The translations under genes were made by a program, and so were the position numbers. A DNA stretch of 64,000 bases. Origin: Metopolophium dirhodum (taxonomy: Eukaryota; Arthropoda; Insecta; Hemiptera; Aphididae). Under the pieces are notes generated by a model, which saw only the letters and a program-made list of their open reading frames with translations, was not told where the DNA came from and searched no databases. Numbering within the stretch: the first letter of the stretch is position 1; the number at the start of each line of letters is the position of its first letter. Location of the stretch: contig NC_083568.1 in NCBI RefSeq assembly GCF_019925205.1, positions 5,198,237-5,262,236 of the forward strand, in the 5' to 3' direction. Below are positions 26,001 to 36,744 of this stretch, piece by piece.

Positions 26001-29000
26001 GTTTAAAAGATCAGAAGAAAATAAAACATAAATTAAAGAAAACCCACAAAATTGGTTTTCGACAAAATCAATAATTAATTGTGTTACTATAAAACAAATA
26101 ACTGTAAATACATAAAATGTCACTGTATGTTTATACTAGCATTTTTTATATACGATAAAATGTTGATTCATATTTAGAGCTGTTTACAGACATTTTAAAT
26201 ATTCAATTTTTCAGTTTTTTTTTTCTATCTATATCAACAAAATTGTATTTGTTTGGTCAAAAAACGTGAAAGATTAATACAAGGCTCCTGATGTGTTGTT
26301 ACAATAGCAGTTGAAAAATATTAAAATTACAGCGGCCCAAATTTGTTTTATAAGCATTTAAAGTTTGAGTTTTGACAAAATTAAATAAAAAATGATTTTG
26401 TAGTTAAAAATTTATAAAATGTTCAACTTTTATAGCTGAGGATTGTAATTTTAAAACAAGGTTCCACGTAAATAGGTAAACAAATTACTTTATTCACAAT
26501 AATGTCATCAAATATACTTAGTAATATATTATCATAAGCTGACTGATTATCTTTGCTCAGAACCGTTTTCTGTATACAATGATATTATATCACTAAATTT
26601 AAATTTAACACCATCCATTACAGTGACTCACTTTGTGACTTACTGTTCAGCAGAGCCACACCTACTTTCCTACCCTTTTCCTTTAATAGAACATTTATTC
26701 AAATTATGATTTTTAGAATTTTTAAGTATGCCTAAAATTCATATTTTCAAATTTCTGATATTTTTTGTATTACAAACTTGATACAAACCTTTATTTTTCA
26801 AATGAAAACCTCCCTTTTTTACACCAAATTATTTAGTGGATGGTTTTCTTGATAATTTTGATAGTTTCTCAGTTATTATTATATTTATACTAAGGAAAAT
26901 AATCCTTAAAAATGGTTTTACAAAAATATAAAACATATGTAATTTTAGATGTAGTATTCATCATATTTGGATAATTTTCACTAATTATTTATATTGATAG
27001 ATTAATAGAAAATATTTTATTAATATTTGAAAACAGAAGTTTGTATTGTTACTAGATTAACCTTAAGTAGTACAACAAATCTCAAGTATTTTAAAATATG
27101 GTTTTCTGATTTTCATGTGTATTTTAAAATTCTAAAAATTGTAATGTGAATATATGCATAATTTAAGTTTAAAAATAGCGTGAGCATGCTTAAAAGTCAA
27201 CCTGTATACTATATATTCATTAAAAATTATTGATTAACTGATTATTAACTTTATTTAACCTGTTTAAAACAATAAGTAGGAGCTGCTGAGCTTGATGTTT
27301 CTTTGAGATAATTATCCCAATCAAATACTGGATTACCGTGAGCAGAAAATGGATTTTCCACTTGAACATCTCCAAATACAGCTGAAATATAGAAAACATA
27401 TGAAATATTATTTATTATTAAAACATCATCAAATACAAGTAAATTATACTTTAATATTTAACATCAAAAAGATTAGATTCATAATTGTTAGTAATTATTA
27501 CTTATTTGTAATTGAAAAACTAAATACCTAACTATAAAAAAATTTGTCAGGAGAGGACATTACCATATTGCACATGGTGACTGATGGCAGAGACACGGTA
27601 TTGTTCTCTCCTGGCACAGAGTATATAAATTATAATTAACTACAGAGTCCATTATATATGAAATGTTAAATAATCATACAATAATCTAAGATAACTAAAT
27701 GCTATTAGGAAAATGGCGTAGGATTTTATAATATATTTTAGTCAACTTATAAAATTTTAAAACATTTTTCAAATTAATTTAATTTATATAGTTATAAAAA
27801 AATATATGTCTAATCATACAATACAACAACCTCCTATATAAAAATTAAAAAGTTTAGTTAGGGTTTTAAAATTAAATATAAGTACTAACTTTTTTTGGTT
27901 TGTTCTTTCCTTTGATGTTTATTTAAACAAGCAGTTGAACAAAAGTTTTTTGGTGTAGAATCTTGATTTTCTTGTTTAACTGGAGAGCCTTTAATTATAT
28001 TATCACAATTTGCACATCCGTTCTAAATGCAACAGGGTTAATTTTAGTTAAATAATAAATATTTTTTGCAACAAAGTGCAACAAAAAAAACAAGTTGCAA
28101 GCTAATTTTTAATAAATAGTAAGATATATATTTGTACAAAAATATAATTTAAGACTCACATAATTTAACCTGTAGTGGAATTGAATAACAGTTTTTATCT
28201 CAATTTTATAACACTGACTAATTTTTTTTTTTTTTATTAGGGTTATAGCTTCGACTACTTGGTCATTAGCCTGTGGTACTGTAGATTAGTTTTGGTTTTG
28301 TTTTTGCAGAATTTTTAATTTGGGCACCTGTAAGTATCTGCCATGCTCGGGTGGGGGATGGTGGCACTTGTTCTCCGGACACCGTGACTTGCCCGAAGAA
28401 AAATGCCGCCTGCGACCGAGGTATCGAACTCGGGTCGGCTGTGATGCAGCCAACGCCTTAGTCCGCTCGGCCACTCCGTCCCCCACTGACTAATTGTTTA
28501 AAATATTTCAAACAATCAAATATTTTTAGAACAATTAGAAGTTGAAAATGTCCACAACTTAAATTATCAAAATTGTTTAAAATAAAATAAGAGAATAACA
28601 TTTTAAACTTCGAAAGCATAATTAACAGAATCTACTGAGTAGTTATATGAACACATTTTAGGTATAATCACTGCAGTTGTGCCAATACAGAATCGACCTT
28701 CTGGAACAACTGAGTCGCCCACCAGAAGGTTGTCGACTTGCCCGACATTCTTTACAGGTCAGTCTTTGAAGATCTACCGGCTAATCACCTCAAGAGCTGA
28801 AGAGACGTTCAGGATCTTCTACAAAACAATGGAGAAGATCCTGACTCTCAAAGAGGAGGAGAGGGTCAGTCAAGCAGCCAAGATTATAGAGAACTAACAG
28901 AAGAGAAACTGCATAAACCTAACACTAGCGGATCAATGACAGTAATCTAGTTAATCCATTATTGCTGGCCTTACTATTACGGTATAATACAATTATTTTC

Positions 29001-29422
29001 TTGTTACCTTAGATAACTGATTAACTAAATTAGTCATTAAAATAATTACCTTTACATATTCTTTTCGAAATTCTGTAAGACAATTGACAGAGCAAAATTC
29101 TTTTTTTCCATTCTGTGTAGGTAATACATAATTCAAAGGATGCTTTGAGTCATTGCACATAGTACATGTTGATTTTGCCTTTGGAGGACGACCTTAAAAA
29201 TGTAATATTTGAACTGATTAATTTATAATTTTTTTTAGATATAGGTTCTGAAAAGTATTTTAAAAAGTAGAATCTGATTAAAATGGTATTATAAGCTAAT
29301 TTCTACAAAATACAAAAACAAATTAGAGATTCACTCCCAGTATTATTATAGTTCATATTGATTAGTTATTACTAATTAGTAAAATATAAATGGGACATAC
29401 CTCTCATTTTATTGGTTTGCAT
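23089..29422 (-). CDS. Scm: Sex comb on midleg (Scm), Polycomb-group protein, spliced
   Basis: Scm links PRC1 and PRC2 through SAM polymerisation and reads methyl-lysine through MBT repeats, in the nucleus. ATG at 29422 (exon 29401-29422) splices in frame to 29050-29192, giving RGRPPK and a first FCS finger (CTMCND ... FCSVNCLTEFR). Exon 27890-28022 gives a second finger (CANCDN ... FCSTACLNKH). Exon about 27260-27380 carries FDWDNYLKET, the MBT entry. Exon about 25377-25636 holds MBT1 (KLEAVDPRN, LRLDGGDNKNDFW). Exons about 25139-25326 and 24900-25046 hold MBT2 (KIEAVDKKNPHLICVATIGD, VTFDGWRGAFDYWC, DIFPVGWC). Exons about 24446-24645 and 23634-23789 form the SLED domain. Exons about 23295-23565 and 23089-23218 form the SAM domain (PAEWSVEDVIQHI, DGKALLLLNSDTMMKYMGLK), with stop TAA at 23089. 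The domain order is exactly that of Scm. Introns hold a SINE, a hairpin and a composite transposon. Confidence 0.96.
25801..27204. mobile_element. TIR DNA transposon, non-autonomous, carrying a nested repeat
   Basis: The left end CAGGGTGATTTTTAAAGCAT (continuing GCTCAC) and the inverted right end CAGGTTGACTTTTAAGCATG (continuing CTCAC) form TIRs of about 26 bp, flanked on both sides by TATA. That suits a TA-target (Tc1/mariner-like) element. The interior has no transposase frame. A family A repeat begins 36 bp inside the left end, so the element was a landing site. It lies within the Scm intron between the FDWD exon and MBT1. Confidence 0.75.
25837..26675 (+). repeat. Repeat family A, copy 5 (nested)
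   Basis: Begins GATTCTGAGCAGAGCAATGA and ends CAGCAGAGCCACACCTACTT. It keeps the conserved block (GGTTCCACGTAAATAGG, TACTTAGTAAT, ACACCATCCATTACAGTGAC) seen in copy 3. It sits inside the TIR transposon at 25801-27204. Confidence 0.82.
27547..27616. ncRNA. Candidate intronic hairpin RNA (pre-miRNA-like)
   Basis: GTCAGGAGAGGACATTACC pairs with GGTATTGTTCTCTCCTGGC over 19 positions with a single mismatch (two pairs are G:U on the plus strand), around a loop of about 32 bases. Size and shape suit a miRNA precursor on either strand, and it sits in an Scm intron, so the minus strand would be co-transcribed. No mature sequence was recognised and there is no clear target-site duplication. A small MITE with short TIRs remains possible. 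Confidence 0.4.
28224..28483 (-). mobile_element. tRNA-derived SINE with 12-bp target duplication
   Basis: Read on the minus strand, the element begins GGGACGGAGTGGCCGAGCGG, like the 5' part of a tRNA-Leu/Ser with an A box. A B-box-like GAGTTCGATACCTC follows, then an unrelated body, and it ends in a poly-A run (T run at 28222-28235 on plus). It is flanked by perfect direct repeats CACTGACTAATT at 28212-28223 and 28484-28495. Together these show retroposition of a Pol III-type SINE, about 260 bp, into an Scm intron in the same orientation as the gene. The 66-codon frame across it is not a gene. Confidence 0.88.
28650..28935 (+). other. GC-richer coding-like fragment of unknown origin
   Basis: Composition is clearly less AT-rich than the surrounding Scm intron. 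The frame ending at 28897 has an acidic/basic helical tail (FRIFYKTMEKILTLKEEER). Another frame reads QYRIDLLEQLSRPPEGCRL before a stop. No start codon context, splice signals or known domain were recognised. A transposon-derived fragment is the most likely explanation. Confidence 0.35.
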
Positions 29423-30789
29423 TTTAAGTGTAAAATTAAGTCCTAATTAGTTCTCAATTTTCTATTTTACCTAGAATATAAAAAGAAACATAAAATATTG
29501 TTACAATAAAATTAAATATACATAGGTATCTACACTAAATACGTTTAAAAATATTTGATCTTTAACAAATTTAATTTAATTGTTATAATCTGGTGTTACA
29601 AAAATGTATTTAAGTATAATATATAACAATAAGATCTATTTATTGCCATTATTTTATTTAAATCGTATTAATATATTTTATACAGTAATATAACTATATT
29701 CATATCTACAAGAAAATAAAAAATTATTTATAAAAAAAAGGTTTGGTAGGTACTTACTTAAGTTTTTTTTATTTTATTAGATATGATAGTAAATAAACAA
29801 CTTAACTATATTTTGTAAAACTGAATATGACAACTTATAATAAAATACGTATATTCTATATTCATAATAGTTAGTATTATAACTATTAATCAACTATTGA
29901 CAAATTCAATTAATATCGATAAACTTTACACTTGATAATAGACATCATGTTTCACAAATAAGAGAATTTTAAATTTTAAAAAATTTCAACTTAATTAGAA
30001 CCATACCCAGATGGTTGTAATTCATTGGATATAATTTTATTAATTATTCTCTAAAATACAAGCTTTAAATGAATCTAGCTTACTTCAGACTTACTCGCAT
30101 TAAACTTTTGAAGTAGAACAACTAAACAGTAAATGTAAACTAGGACAATAGTTTTTAAAAGTTGATTAGATTTAGATAAATACTAAATAGCATTATCGGC
30201 TTTTTAAGAGTCGCAAGAAAAACGTCAACAAAAGAACTTAGTCCGCCATTGGCCGGATATGAAAGATAACAGTGGTTTACAAAATGGAAAGTTTATCAAC
30301 CGTGGTTTACATCAAAATACGTGAATACAAAAATTATTACTATTATTAATTTCATGGAACAAAATTGAAGATAAACCTAACAACGGTTAAGCTGAACCAT
30401 ACCGTGGTTTTCTTGTGAATTGTGGTGCTAACTGATAAGATTTTTAATTTTTTTTATCATTTTCTATCACCAATTACGACCAAGGACTCAAAGCGATTAG
30501 TGATTACTAATCCTACGCTTCATCGAATAGTGGATACTGTTGAATGTGAAGTGTGGACTGTTTTGTGTCAATTATCATAATATTATCATTATTTTAATAA
30601 TAAATTACAGCTTATTCTCGTTTACAGTTTATACAGTTGTTATTCATAACGTTTGAACCGATTAGTTATTTAATATATTGATTAATATCCGCCGACTTCA
30701 AGTCACTTCAAGTCCTTTCACTGGACTTATATTTCTATTTGAAAGTGTGACCACACCCATCGAAAATAGGCCTATCCGATACTGCAGTC
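29423..30789. promoter_or_regulatory. Bidirectional promoter region, Scm and Ggamma1
   Basis: Scm begins on the minus strand at 29422 and Ggamma1 on the plus strand at 30790, so the 1.4 kb between their start codons must contain both 5' untranslated regions and both promoters. The stretch 30230-30560 is less AT-rich than its flanks. No TATA box or experimentally known element could be assigned. Confidence 0.5.
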
Positions 30790-31002
30790 ATGGACATGAT
30801 GATTTCCAATCTGCAACAGCAGCGGCAGATAACGGAACAGCTTCGCCGAGAAGCAGCTGTGAAACGTATACCCGTTTCACAAGCTATACAAGATATTATA
30901 AAATATATCAGGGAACGAGAAATGGAAGATTGTCTAATGGTTGGTTTTTCATCGCAGAAAGCTAATCCATTCAGAGAGAAAAGTAGTTGTGCAGTTATTT
31001 AA
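30790..31002 (+). CDS. Ggamma1: G protein gamma subunit, Ggamma1 type
   Basis: The 70-residue product forms the obligate dimer with G-beta in heterotrimeric G proteins at the plasma membrane. It begins MDMMISNLQQQRQITEQLRR, matching the N-terminal coiled-coil helix of insect Ggamma1. The gamma-specific segment NPFREKSSC follows near the end, and it finishes with the prenylation box CAVI; a final Ile or Leu predicts geranylgeranylation. The length equals the usual 70 residues and the coding region is uninterrupted. The upstream in-frame ATG is not needed. Two polyadenylation signals lie about 220-245 bases downstream. Any 5' untranslated intron cannot be resolved. Confidence 0.96.
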   Translation: MDMMISNLQQQRQITEQLRREAAVKRIPVSQAIQDIIKYIREREMEDCLMVGFSSQKANPFREKSSCAVI

Positions 31003-31883
31003 ACTTATGTATTATTTAAAAGTTAAAATTACTTACAGTTAATATTGTAAGTTTAAAGGAAACAAAAATATACAATTTTTTACTATACCTACTGTATTAA
31101 CGAGTATGATCAATTATAATTATTTTAACTTCACTATTACATTTTATTTTTTTTGCTTAGTATGTACCAGTGAAAAATTACTATCTTATATAATATGTAT
31201 TACCTGATTCATTTTTTTAACTAATAAAATGTTTGTATGACAAATAAAATTTTTTGTTTGTACCTTTCATTTTGCTTAGCCATAAAGTGGACTAGAGTAA
31301 AATACCAACTATAAAGATATTTTGATTGATTCATTGAATCATATTCATAATATATCAAATTTTACTGGCGACTAATAAATTATAGAAAAAAAATGATGAG
31401 TAAACTTTCTTAGTTAATTCAATTGAAAAAAAATTATGAAGTGTAGATAAAAAAAATAACAGATAGGTACACTAAATCATCAATAAAATAAAAACAAAAT
31501 AAACAATCTCTTTTAAATATTTTTTAATGAAGATTTATTCCCATGCTAAACATTAATAATACCAAATAACCATGTAAAAATAAATAATGAAAACAATTAA
31601 AAGACAAATATTATATAATAAATATATATATATAAATATATAACCATTTAATAAAAGAAAAAAATATTCAAAAACAATCAAAATCTTTATTTGTAAACAT
31701 TTTAGGAATCTGAATTTTAGAAGTTAATTCAGTAAGAAAATAAAAAAATTACCTACATATTATTATTAGATTAAACTTTATACTTATTTGTTTTTATTGC
31801 TTCTACAAAATGTCTACAAATCCATTTAATATAAAACACAATTTCAAAATAAAATATTATAATGTATACTAGTTAGAAATTGA
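31003..31883. other. Convergent 3' regions of Ggamma1 and Sod1
   Basis: AT-rich sequence between two stops facing each other. It holds the Ggamma1 3' untranslated region with its AATAAA signals and, on the minus strand, the Sod1 3' untranslated region. No open frame or repeat was recognised. Confidence 0.7.
31223..31248 (+). terminator. Polyadenylation signals for Ggamma1
   Basis: AATAAA occurs at 31223-31228 and again at 31243-31248, the second followed by a T-rich stretch, 220-245 bases after the Ggamma1 stop. Confidence 0.6.
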
Positions 31884-33519
31884 TTATTTGGTAATTCCAA
31901 TAACTCCACAAGCTATTCTGGCTCCAGCATTTCCTGTAGTTGCACTTAATTCGTGTCCTCCTTTACCTAAATCATCTTGGTCAGCATGTACCTATAAAAT
32001 GAATATTGAATATTTTATATTATATTTATTAGATTGGGTGAAGTAAATGTAATAGCTAAAAATCACGCTAAAAATATTTTTAAAAACAATTGTATAAATT
32101 TAATTTTTTCCTAATTCCTGTGAATTATTCTTAGAATAAATAAATCATTTAAGTTCTTCACTAGTTCAACACTTTACATTGTATTGTATATTTTAAAAAT
32201 AAAAAAAGTACTTACTACTAAAGTACGACCTATAATGTTGAGAGGTCCCGTAAGCGATATGATTGGATCATTAAATTGTATTTTTGTCACAGATGAACCA
32301 GGAGCTTCAATATTACCTAAGTCACCAACATGTCTCACATCATCATTAGGAGCTCCATGGGTTTTTCCAAAAGGATTAAAATGTGGACCAGAGCTCATAC
32401 AACCTAAAAAACAACGTTATAATAAATCACTTATCAGGGATTTAATATTTATATATTATGGGTAAAAATGAGAATTATTTAAATCAACTAGTATAATAAG
32501 TGGTATGGGACCATAATGATACTCATGGCCCATAGGTTAACAATAATATAAATTATAATTACTATGTATTTTCCATTATATTTTATTATTTTAAATGTAA
32601 TATAATAATGACGAGTAAAGCACCACAGACAAGTAAATTAAAAACCAGAAACCAATATTAGTTTAAGACTAAAATTTTGTCAAATAGGTATTTCTAAGAT
32701 GGCTCTTTACTCTAGTAATTAAAAGAAATACAAATTCAAATAATTGTATTTTCATGGTAATTACTAATCATTTATTTTTCCTTTGGGTTTACAGTGGCAG
32801 ATTCAGGGGGAGAGCAAAGAGCCATTTGCCTCCCCCCCTCAATCACGGTAGTTTTCCTTTGTTTTACACTGTGTTTAGCCAATTTTGGAACTTTTTGTAA
32901 TTTTGCCCCCCCATGCCCCTCCCAAAATTAAGCCCTGGATCCGCCACTGTGGGTTTAATAGCATTTCTTTGATTAAAACCAGTAGATTAAAAAATCTAAG
33001 ACTACAAGAACTCCAAAATGTACAATCTTAATTGATTTGAATGCTGAATTCCACGATGTCCCACGGATTGAACATACATTTTTTAAAAATAAATTAATAA
33101 TAATAAAAAATATAAATCTTAATTTGACTCCGATAAAAATATTAGCGCCCATGGCTTAGAGCACATGCACCATGTCCCCCCTCCTTTTAGCACGACACTA
33201 TGTAGTCAGAACAAGCTAAATTAAAAAGTAAGAAAATAGAAATTAGAAATTCTTGTACAAATTACAAATATATTATTCAACTTACCATTAGTGTTATCAC
33301 CAAATTCATGTATATGAAATCCATGGCGGCCTTTAGATAATCCAGTTAATTCACCAGTTATTTCAACCGGAGATTTCTCATCCTAAAAATTAAAATAAAT
33401 CAATGAATACAATTAACAAGAGTCACAGTATCTGTATTATAATATGTACTTACAGTTTGTGAGAAAAAAATGGTACCCTTGACATCTTCACCGTTCAAAA
33501 CACAAACGGCTTTTACCAT
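31884..33519 (-). CDS. Sod1: Cu/Zn superoxide dismutase, cytosolic (4 exons)
   Basis: Converts superoxide to hydrogen peroxide and oxygen in the cytosol. Exons 33454-33519, 33286-33382, 32216-32403 and 31884-31991 join in frame to 459 nt (152 residues plus stop), the normal length. All metal ligands are visible: HGFHIHEFGD (copper histidines), then HFNPFGKTHGAPNDDVRHVG DLGN with the bridging and zinc histidines and zinc aspartate, then VHADQDDLG with the last copper histidine. The C-terminal GNAGARIACGVIG contains the active-site arginine and a disulphide cysteine. The start MVKAVCVLNG has no signal peptide, so this is the intracellular form. A 158-bp hAT-like MITE sits in intron 2. Start codons of Sod1 and C2CD5 face away from each other across 4.4 kb. 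Confidence 0.98.
32792..32949. mobile_element. hAT-like MITE with perfect 8-bp duplication (Sod1 intron)
   Basis: Ends CAGTGGCAGATTCAGGG and, inverted, CAGTGGCGGATCCAGGG bound a 158-bp element. It is flanked by exact TGGGTTTA at 32784-32791 and 32950-32957. The 8-bp duplication and CAGTGG-type ends are hAT hallmarks. The interior is G- and C-run rich and non-coding. Confidence 0.88.
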
Positions 33520-33998
33520 TTTTTTAAAATTACTTTTTTCGGTAGGCACGTTCCAAAATATTGCTCAACTCACACGTTAAAAGGTATGTAATAAGAAGTA
33601 AAATATTGTATACGATTTTAGTCTGTAAGTATTATAATGACCTAATGAATAATGATTAAATTACATAAGAGTATGAGAGTATGACTAGACTACGTGACCT
33701 CGAGGCTCGAGTATGTAATTATGAAACTAAAAACACGGAAACAGAATACACGATAATTATTAATATAACTATGGAAGAATCGAAAAAATATACCAAATTG
33801 AAATAATGAAATATGTATTCTCCCGGCCGGTTTTATCTAATATCTATGGGTTGTATGCACTACGTCTTGTATGTCATAAATTTATAAATATGAAGTTCAT
33901 AACGACATTACGACAATATAACCTTTCACCAGTGTGTTTTAAAGTCCGAGTGTTCCTAAAATGCTTAGATCGTATTCCCGTATGATCTAATCTAAAAA

Positions 33999-34770
33999 GG
34001 TGGATAAGTGGATGTCGCTCTGCTGTACAGTAAGTTACAAGTGGGTCACTGTAATGGATGGTGTTAAATTTGAATTCAATGATATAATATCATTGTATAA
34101 GAAAAACGATTCTGAGCGAAAACGGTCAGTCAGCCTATGATATTACCAAGTATATTTGATGATACTATTGTGAATAAAGTAATTTATATATAACCTTTTT
34201 ACGTGGAGCCTTGTTTTAAATTTTCAATCCTTGGCCATAAAAGTTAAACATTTTATACATTTTTAACTACAAAATAATTAATAAATTATAAATTTGATAA
34301 ATGTTGTCAAAATTTGAACTTTAAATGCTTATAAAAAAAAATTGTGCCTATGTATTTTTAATATTTTCCAACTGCTATTAGAACGATAAATCAGGAGCCT
34401 TATATTAAATATTCACGCTTTTTTACCCAACAAATAAAATTTTATTGATATTTATAGAAAAAAAACTAAAAAAATTGAAAACTGACAATGTCCTTAAACA
34501 GCTCAAATAGAGTCAAATTATTTTCAAAATTTTATGGTGTATAGAAAATGCTTATATAAACATTCAGTGAAATTTTCAAGTATCTACAGCCATTCGTTTT
34601 TTAATTACAATAAAATAAGAAAATTGTTACATGAGAAATCGAGTGAATATCAAATGTTGTAAAAATATAAATTTCAGACGCTCATAAAAATTTAATTTAA
34701 GTTTCTTGTAGATATTTTTTTTTTTGATAAAGGTAGACAAACTTATGAGTAATCTTATATTACATTTTCA
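33999..34770 (-). repeat. Repeat family A, copy 6 (inverted, 5'-truncated)
   Basis: On the minus strand this ends in the family 3' block (ACACCATCCATTACAGTGAC, then CAGCAGAGCGACATCCACTT). It contains the CAATGATATTATATCATTG palindrome at about 34077-34096 and the GGCTCCACGTAAA segment. The GATTCTGAGCGGAGCGA head was not found, so it is truncated. Confidence 0.8.
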
Positions 34771-35000
34771 AATCTTAGATAATATAATATTATATCATTT
34801 TTTTTAGCTAAAACAAAATGTTTCGTGTTTTGTCGCAATGTCGTTATGCTATATGCCATCGTCATGATACGTAGATATATACGTAAACCGTCTGTCGAAA
34901 AAATTATATTTAACATGTTACAAATTACAATGTTATGACTTATGATTATTTACCAATAATGTTGTTTTCCACAAATTACTAATTAGTACACGGTCTAGGG

Positions 35001-35831
35001 CAGTGGCGGATAGGACCGGGAGCGTGGAGAGCCCTAGGACCATTTACCAAGTACTGAACCTTGTGTGATATGAAGATTGAAAATAATTTGAATAAAGATG
35101 CAAATTGACTAATTTAATATTTTTAACCTCTCTACAAGAAAAATAAGATAATCATTTAGCTATAAACAATATTTATTTTTGTTCCCCGTATTGGCCGTAT
35201 CATTGGGAATATTGAGATTTATTCTTAGATTAGAGTTATAGAAAATCGTATTTAATATTGGTAGATTATAGCTGTACTAAATATAATGTATCAATGTAGT
35301 AGTTATACGCTTTTAGTTTTAAAATTTTTTTTTTCAAAAGGTCTGGTTTTTAACGTTGATTTTGAAACTATTTGATTTTTTTTGCGTAAACCATTAATTT
35401 GGAAGTTATAGTCATCCAAAGTTTGTGATTTTTTTTTTTACATTCTTACAAAGCACCATAAGACACACATTGTGGTAAAAAAATTTGAAAAAATTAAATT
35501 CTAATTTTTTTTTTTTTTTAAATGCACGTTACGAAAAAAATTTAGATTTTGAAGTTTTTTTATCAATAACTTCAAAACGAAGTTTGTCCGGGCTTTTTTT
35601 TACATTCTTAAAAAGCACCCTTAAATACACGTAAAAAAAAAAAATTTTAAAAATCGAAAAGTTGCTAAACCAAAATCGTTCTCAAATCTGTATTAAGAGT
35701 ACCTATATTACGTATTATATTGTTTTGTATTGTATTGTTATATCAAAATAAAATGTCGCTCGCGTCTTATTTTTTGGGGGCCCTTATTCAAATTACTTTC
35801 CGGTAAAAAAATATAAACCTATCCGCCACTG
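35001..35831. mobile_element. hAT-like non-autonomous transposon, 831 bp
   Basis: Perfect 14-bp inverted ends CAGTGGCGGATAGG at 35001-35014 and CCTATCCGCCACTG at 35818-35831 lie between exact 8-bp duplications GTCTAGGG at 34993-35000 and 35832-35839. The interior is AT-rich with T runs and has no transposase frame. The intact duplication and ends suggest a fairly recent insertion. Confidence 0.93.
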
Positions 35832-36111
35832 GTCTAGGGTAGTAGGGTCTGGCGAGTGGCGATACGTTCCTACATGATACACGTCACATATTAATAACAT
35901 AATAATGTTTTTTTCGGGCAAATTAAAATTGTTGGATATCTAATTTCAATAATCTAATATAATAATTTAATGTTCACATTTCACAAGGAGAAATATCAAA
36001 TATAATATGTATTAAGAAATTAAACATTTTTGAAAGCCTGGGGGGGCATGTGCCAAATGCCCCCCCCCCCTCGGAGGCACCTGATTCGTGCTCCCGCGAG
36101 CCGCGACTCAC

Positions 36112-36215
36112 CGAGATTTTTAAGAGGACATTTGTTGTCTCTGTCCTACAAGTACGTAAGATATTAGAGTGAATCGACTTATCATGAAACTTGATGGTAA
36201 GAACATTATCTGTGT
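36112..36215 (+). repeat. Foldback family B fragment, copy 2
   Basis: AAGAGGACATTTGTTGTCTC, GTCCTACAAGTACG and ATTAGAGTGAATCGACTTAT match the arm sequence of the elements at 19026 and 36309. Only one arm is present. Confidence 0.55.
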
Positions 36216-36308
36216 TCGTATATGTTGGTTTTTACGATAGTTCAATTTTTTAGGAACTTATGTGTATATAATATTATAGCGTAAATTAAAAATGATCGTA
36301 ACTCACTT

Positions 36309-36744
36309 AAGAGGATGTCACACCCGCATGTGTTGTCTCGGTCTTACAAATGTACAACATAGCAAAAACTGTTTTGCGCGGGACAAATTTTGTTTTTCAG
36401 TGTTTGTAGTAGTGGCTCCAAAATTTCTGAACATATAGGGTGGGAAATTATCTATGCAACAGCGTGCCCATATTTCAGATAACATAAGTCATAAATACAA
36501 TAAAAGTTATTTGCTTCTAAACATTTGCTTTTTTTGTTTTTTTCATTTGCTAATAAAAAATGATTGAATAGTGCTATTAAAAAAAGCACGCTGTTGCACA
36601 GATGAAGTTCTTCTTTACGTGTTGTGAATATCTGGTAGTTCTACAACAAATATGTATAGTTCGAGAAAAGTTGTCCTGCGCAAAACAGTTTTTGCTATGT
36701 TGTACATTTGTAACACGGATACAACACATTCGGGACATCCTTTT
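36309..36744. repeat. Foldback family B element, copy 3 (long TIRs)
   Basis: Long inverted arms at about 36309-36470 and 36585-36744. Both contain, in opposite orientation, ATGTGTTGT, TTACAAATGTACAACATAGC, AAAAACTGTTTTGCGC, and an inner GCAACAGCGTGC. The arms are about 80% identical in their outer 80 bases, leaving a spacer of about 115 bases. No coding capacity. The long arms with a short centre are typical of a foldback MITE. Confidence 0.8.

Noticed and set aside
27563..27585. TATTGCAC, resembling the miR-92 seed, inside the hairpin
   Set aside because: It falls in the loop rather than on the 3' arm, so it does not identify the hairpin as mir-92.
28286..28486. A tRNA gene or a 66-codon protein
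   Set aside because: The tRNA-like head lacks a complete cloverleaf and is followed by a body, A-tail and target duplication, so it is a SINE.
32184..32465. 93-codon plus-strand frame
   Set aside because: Antisense to Sod1 exon 3, which carries the metal-binding histidines.
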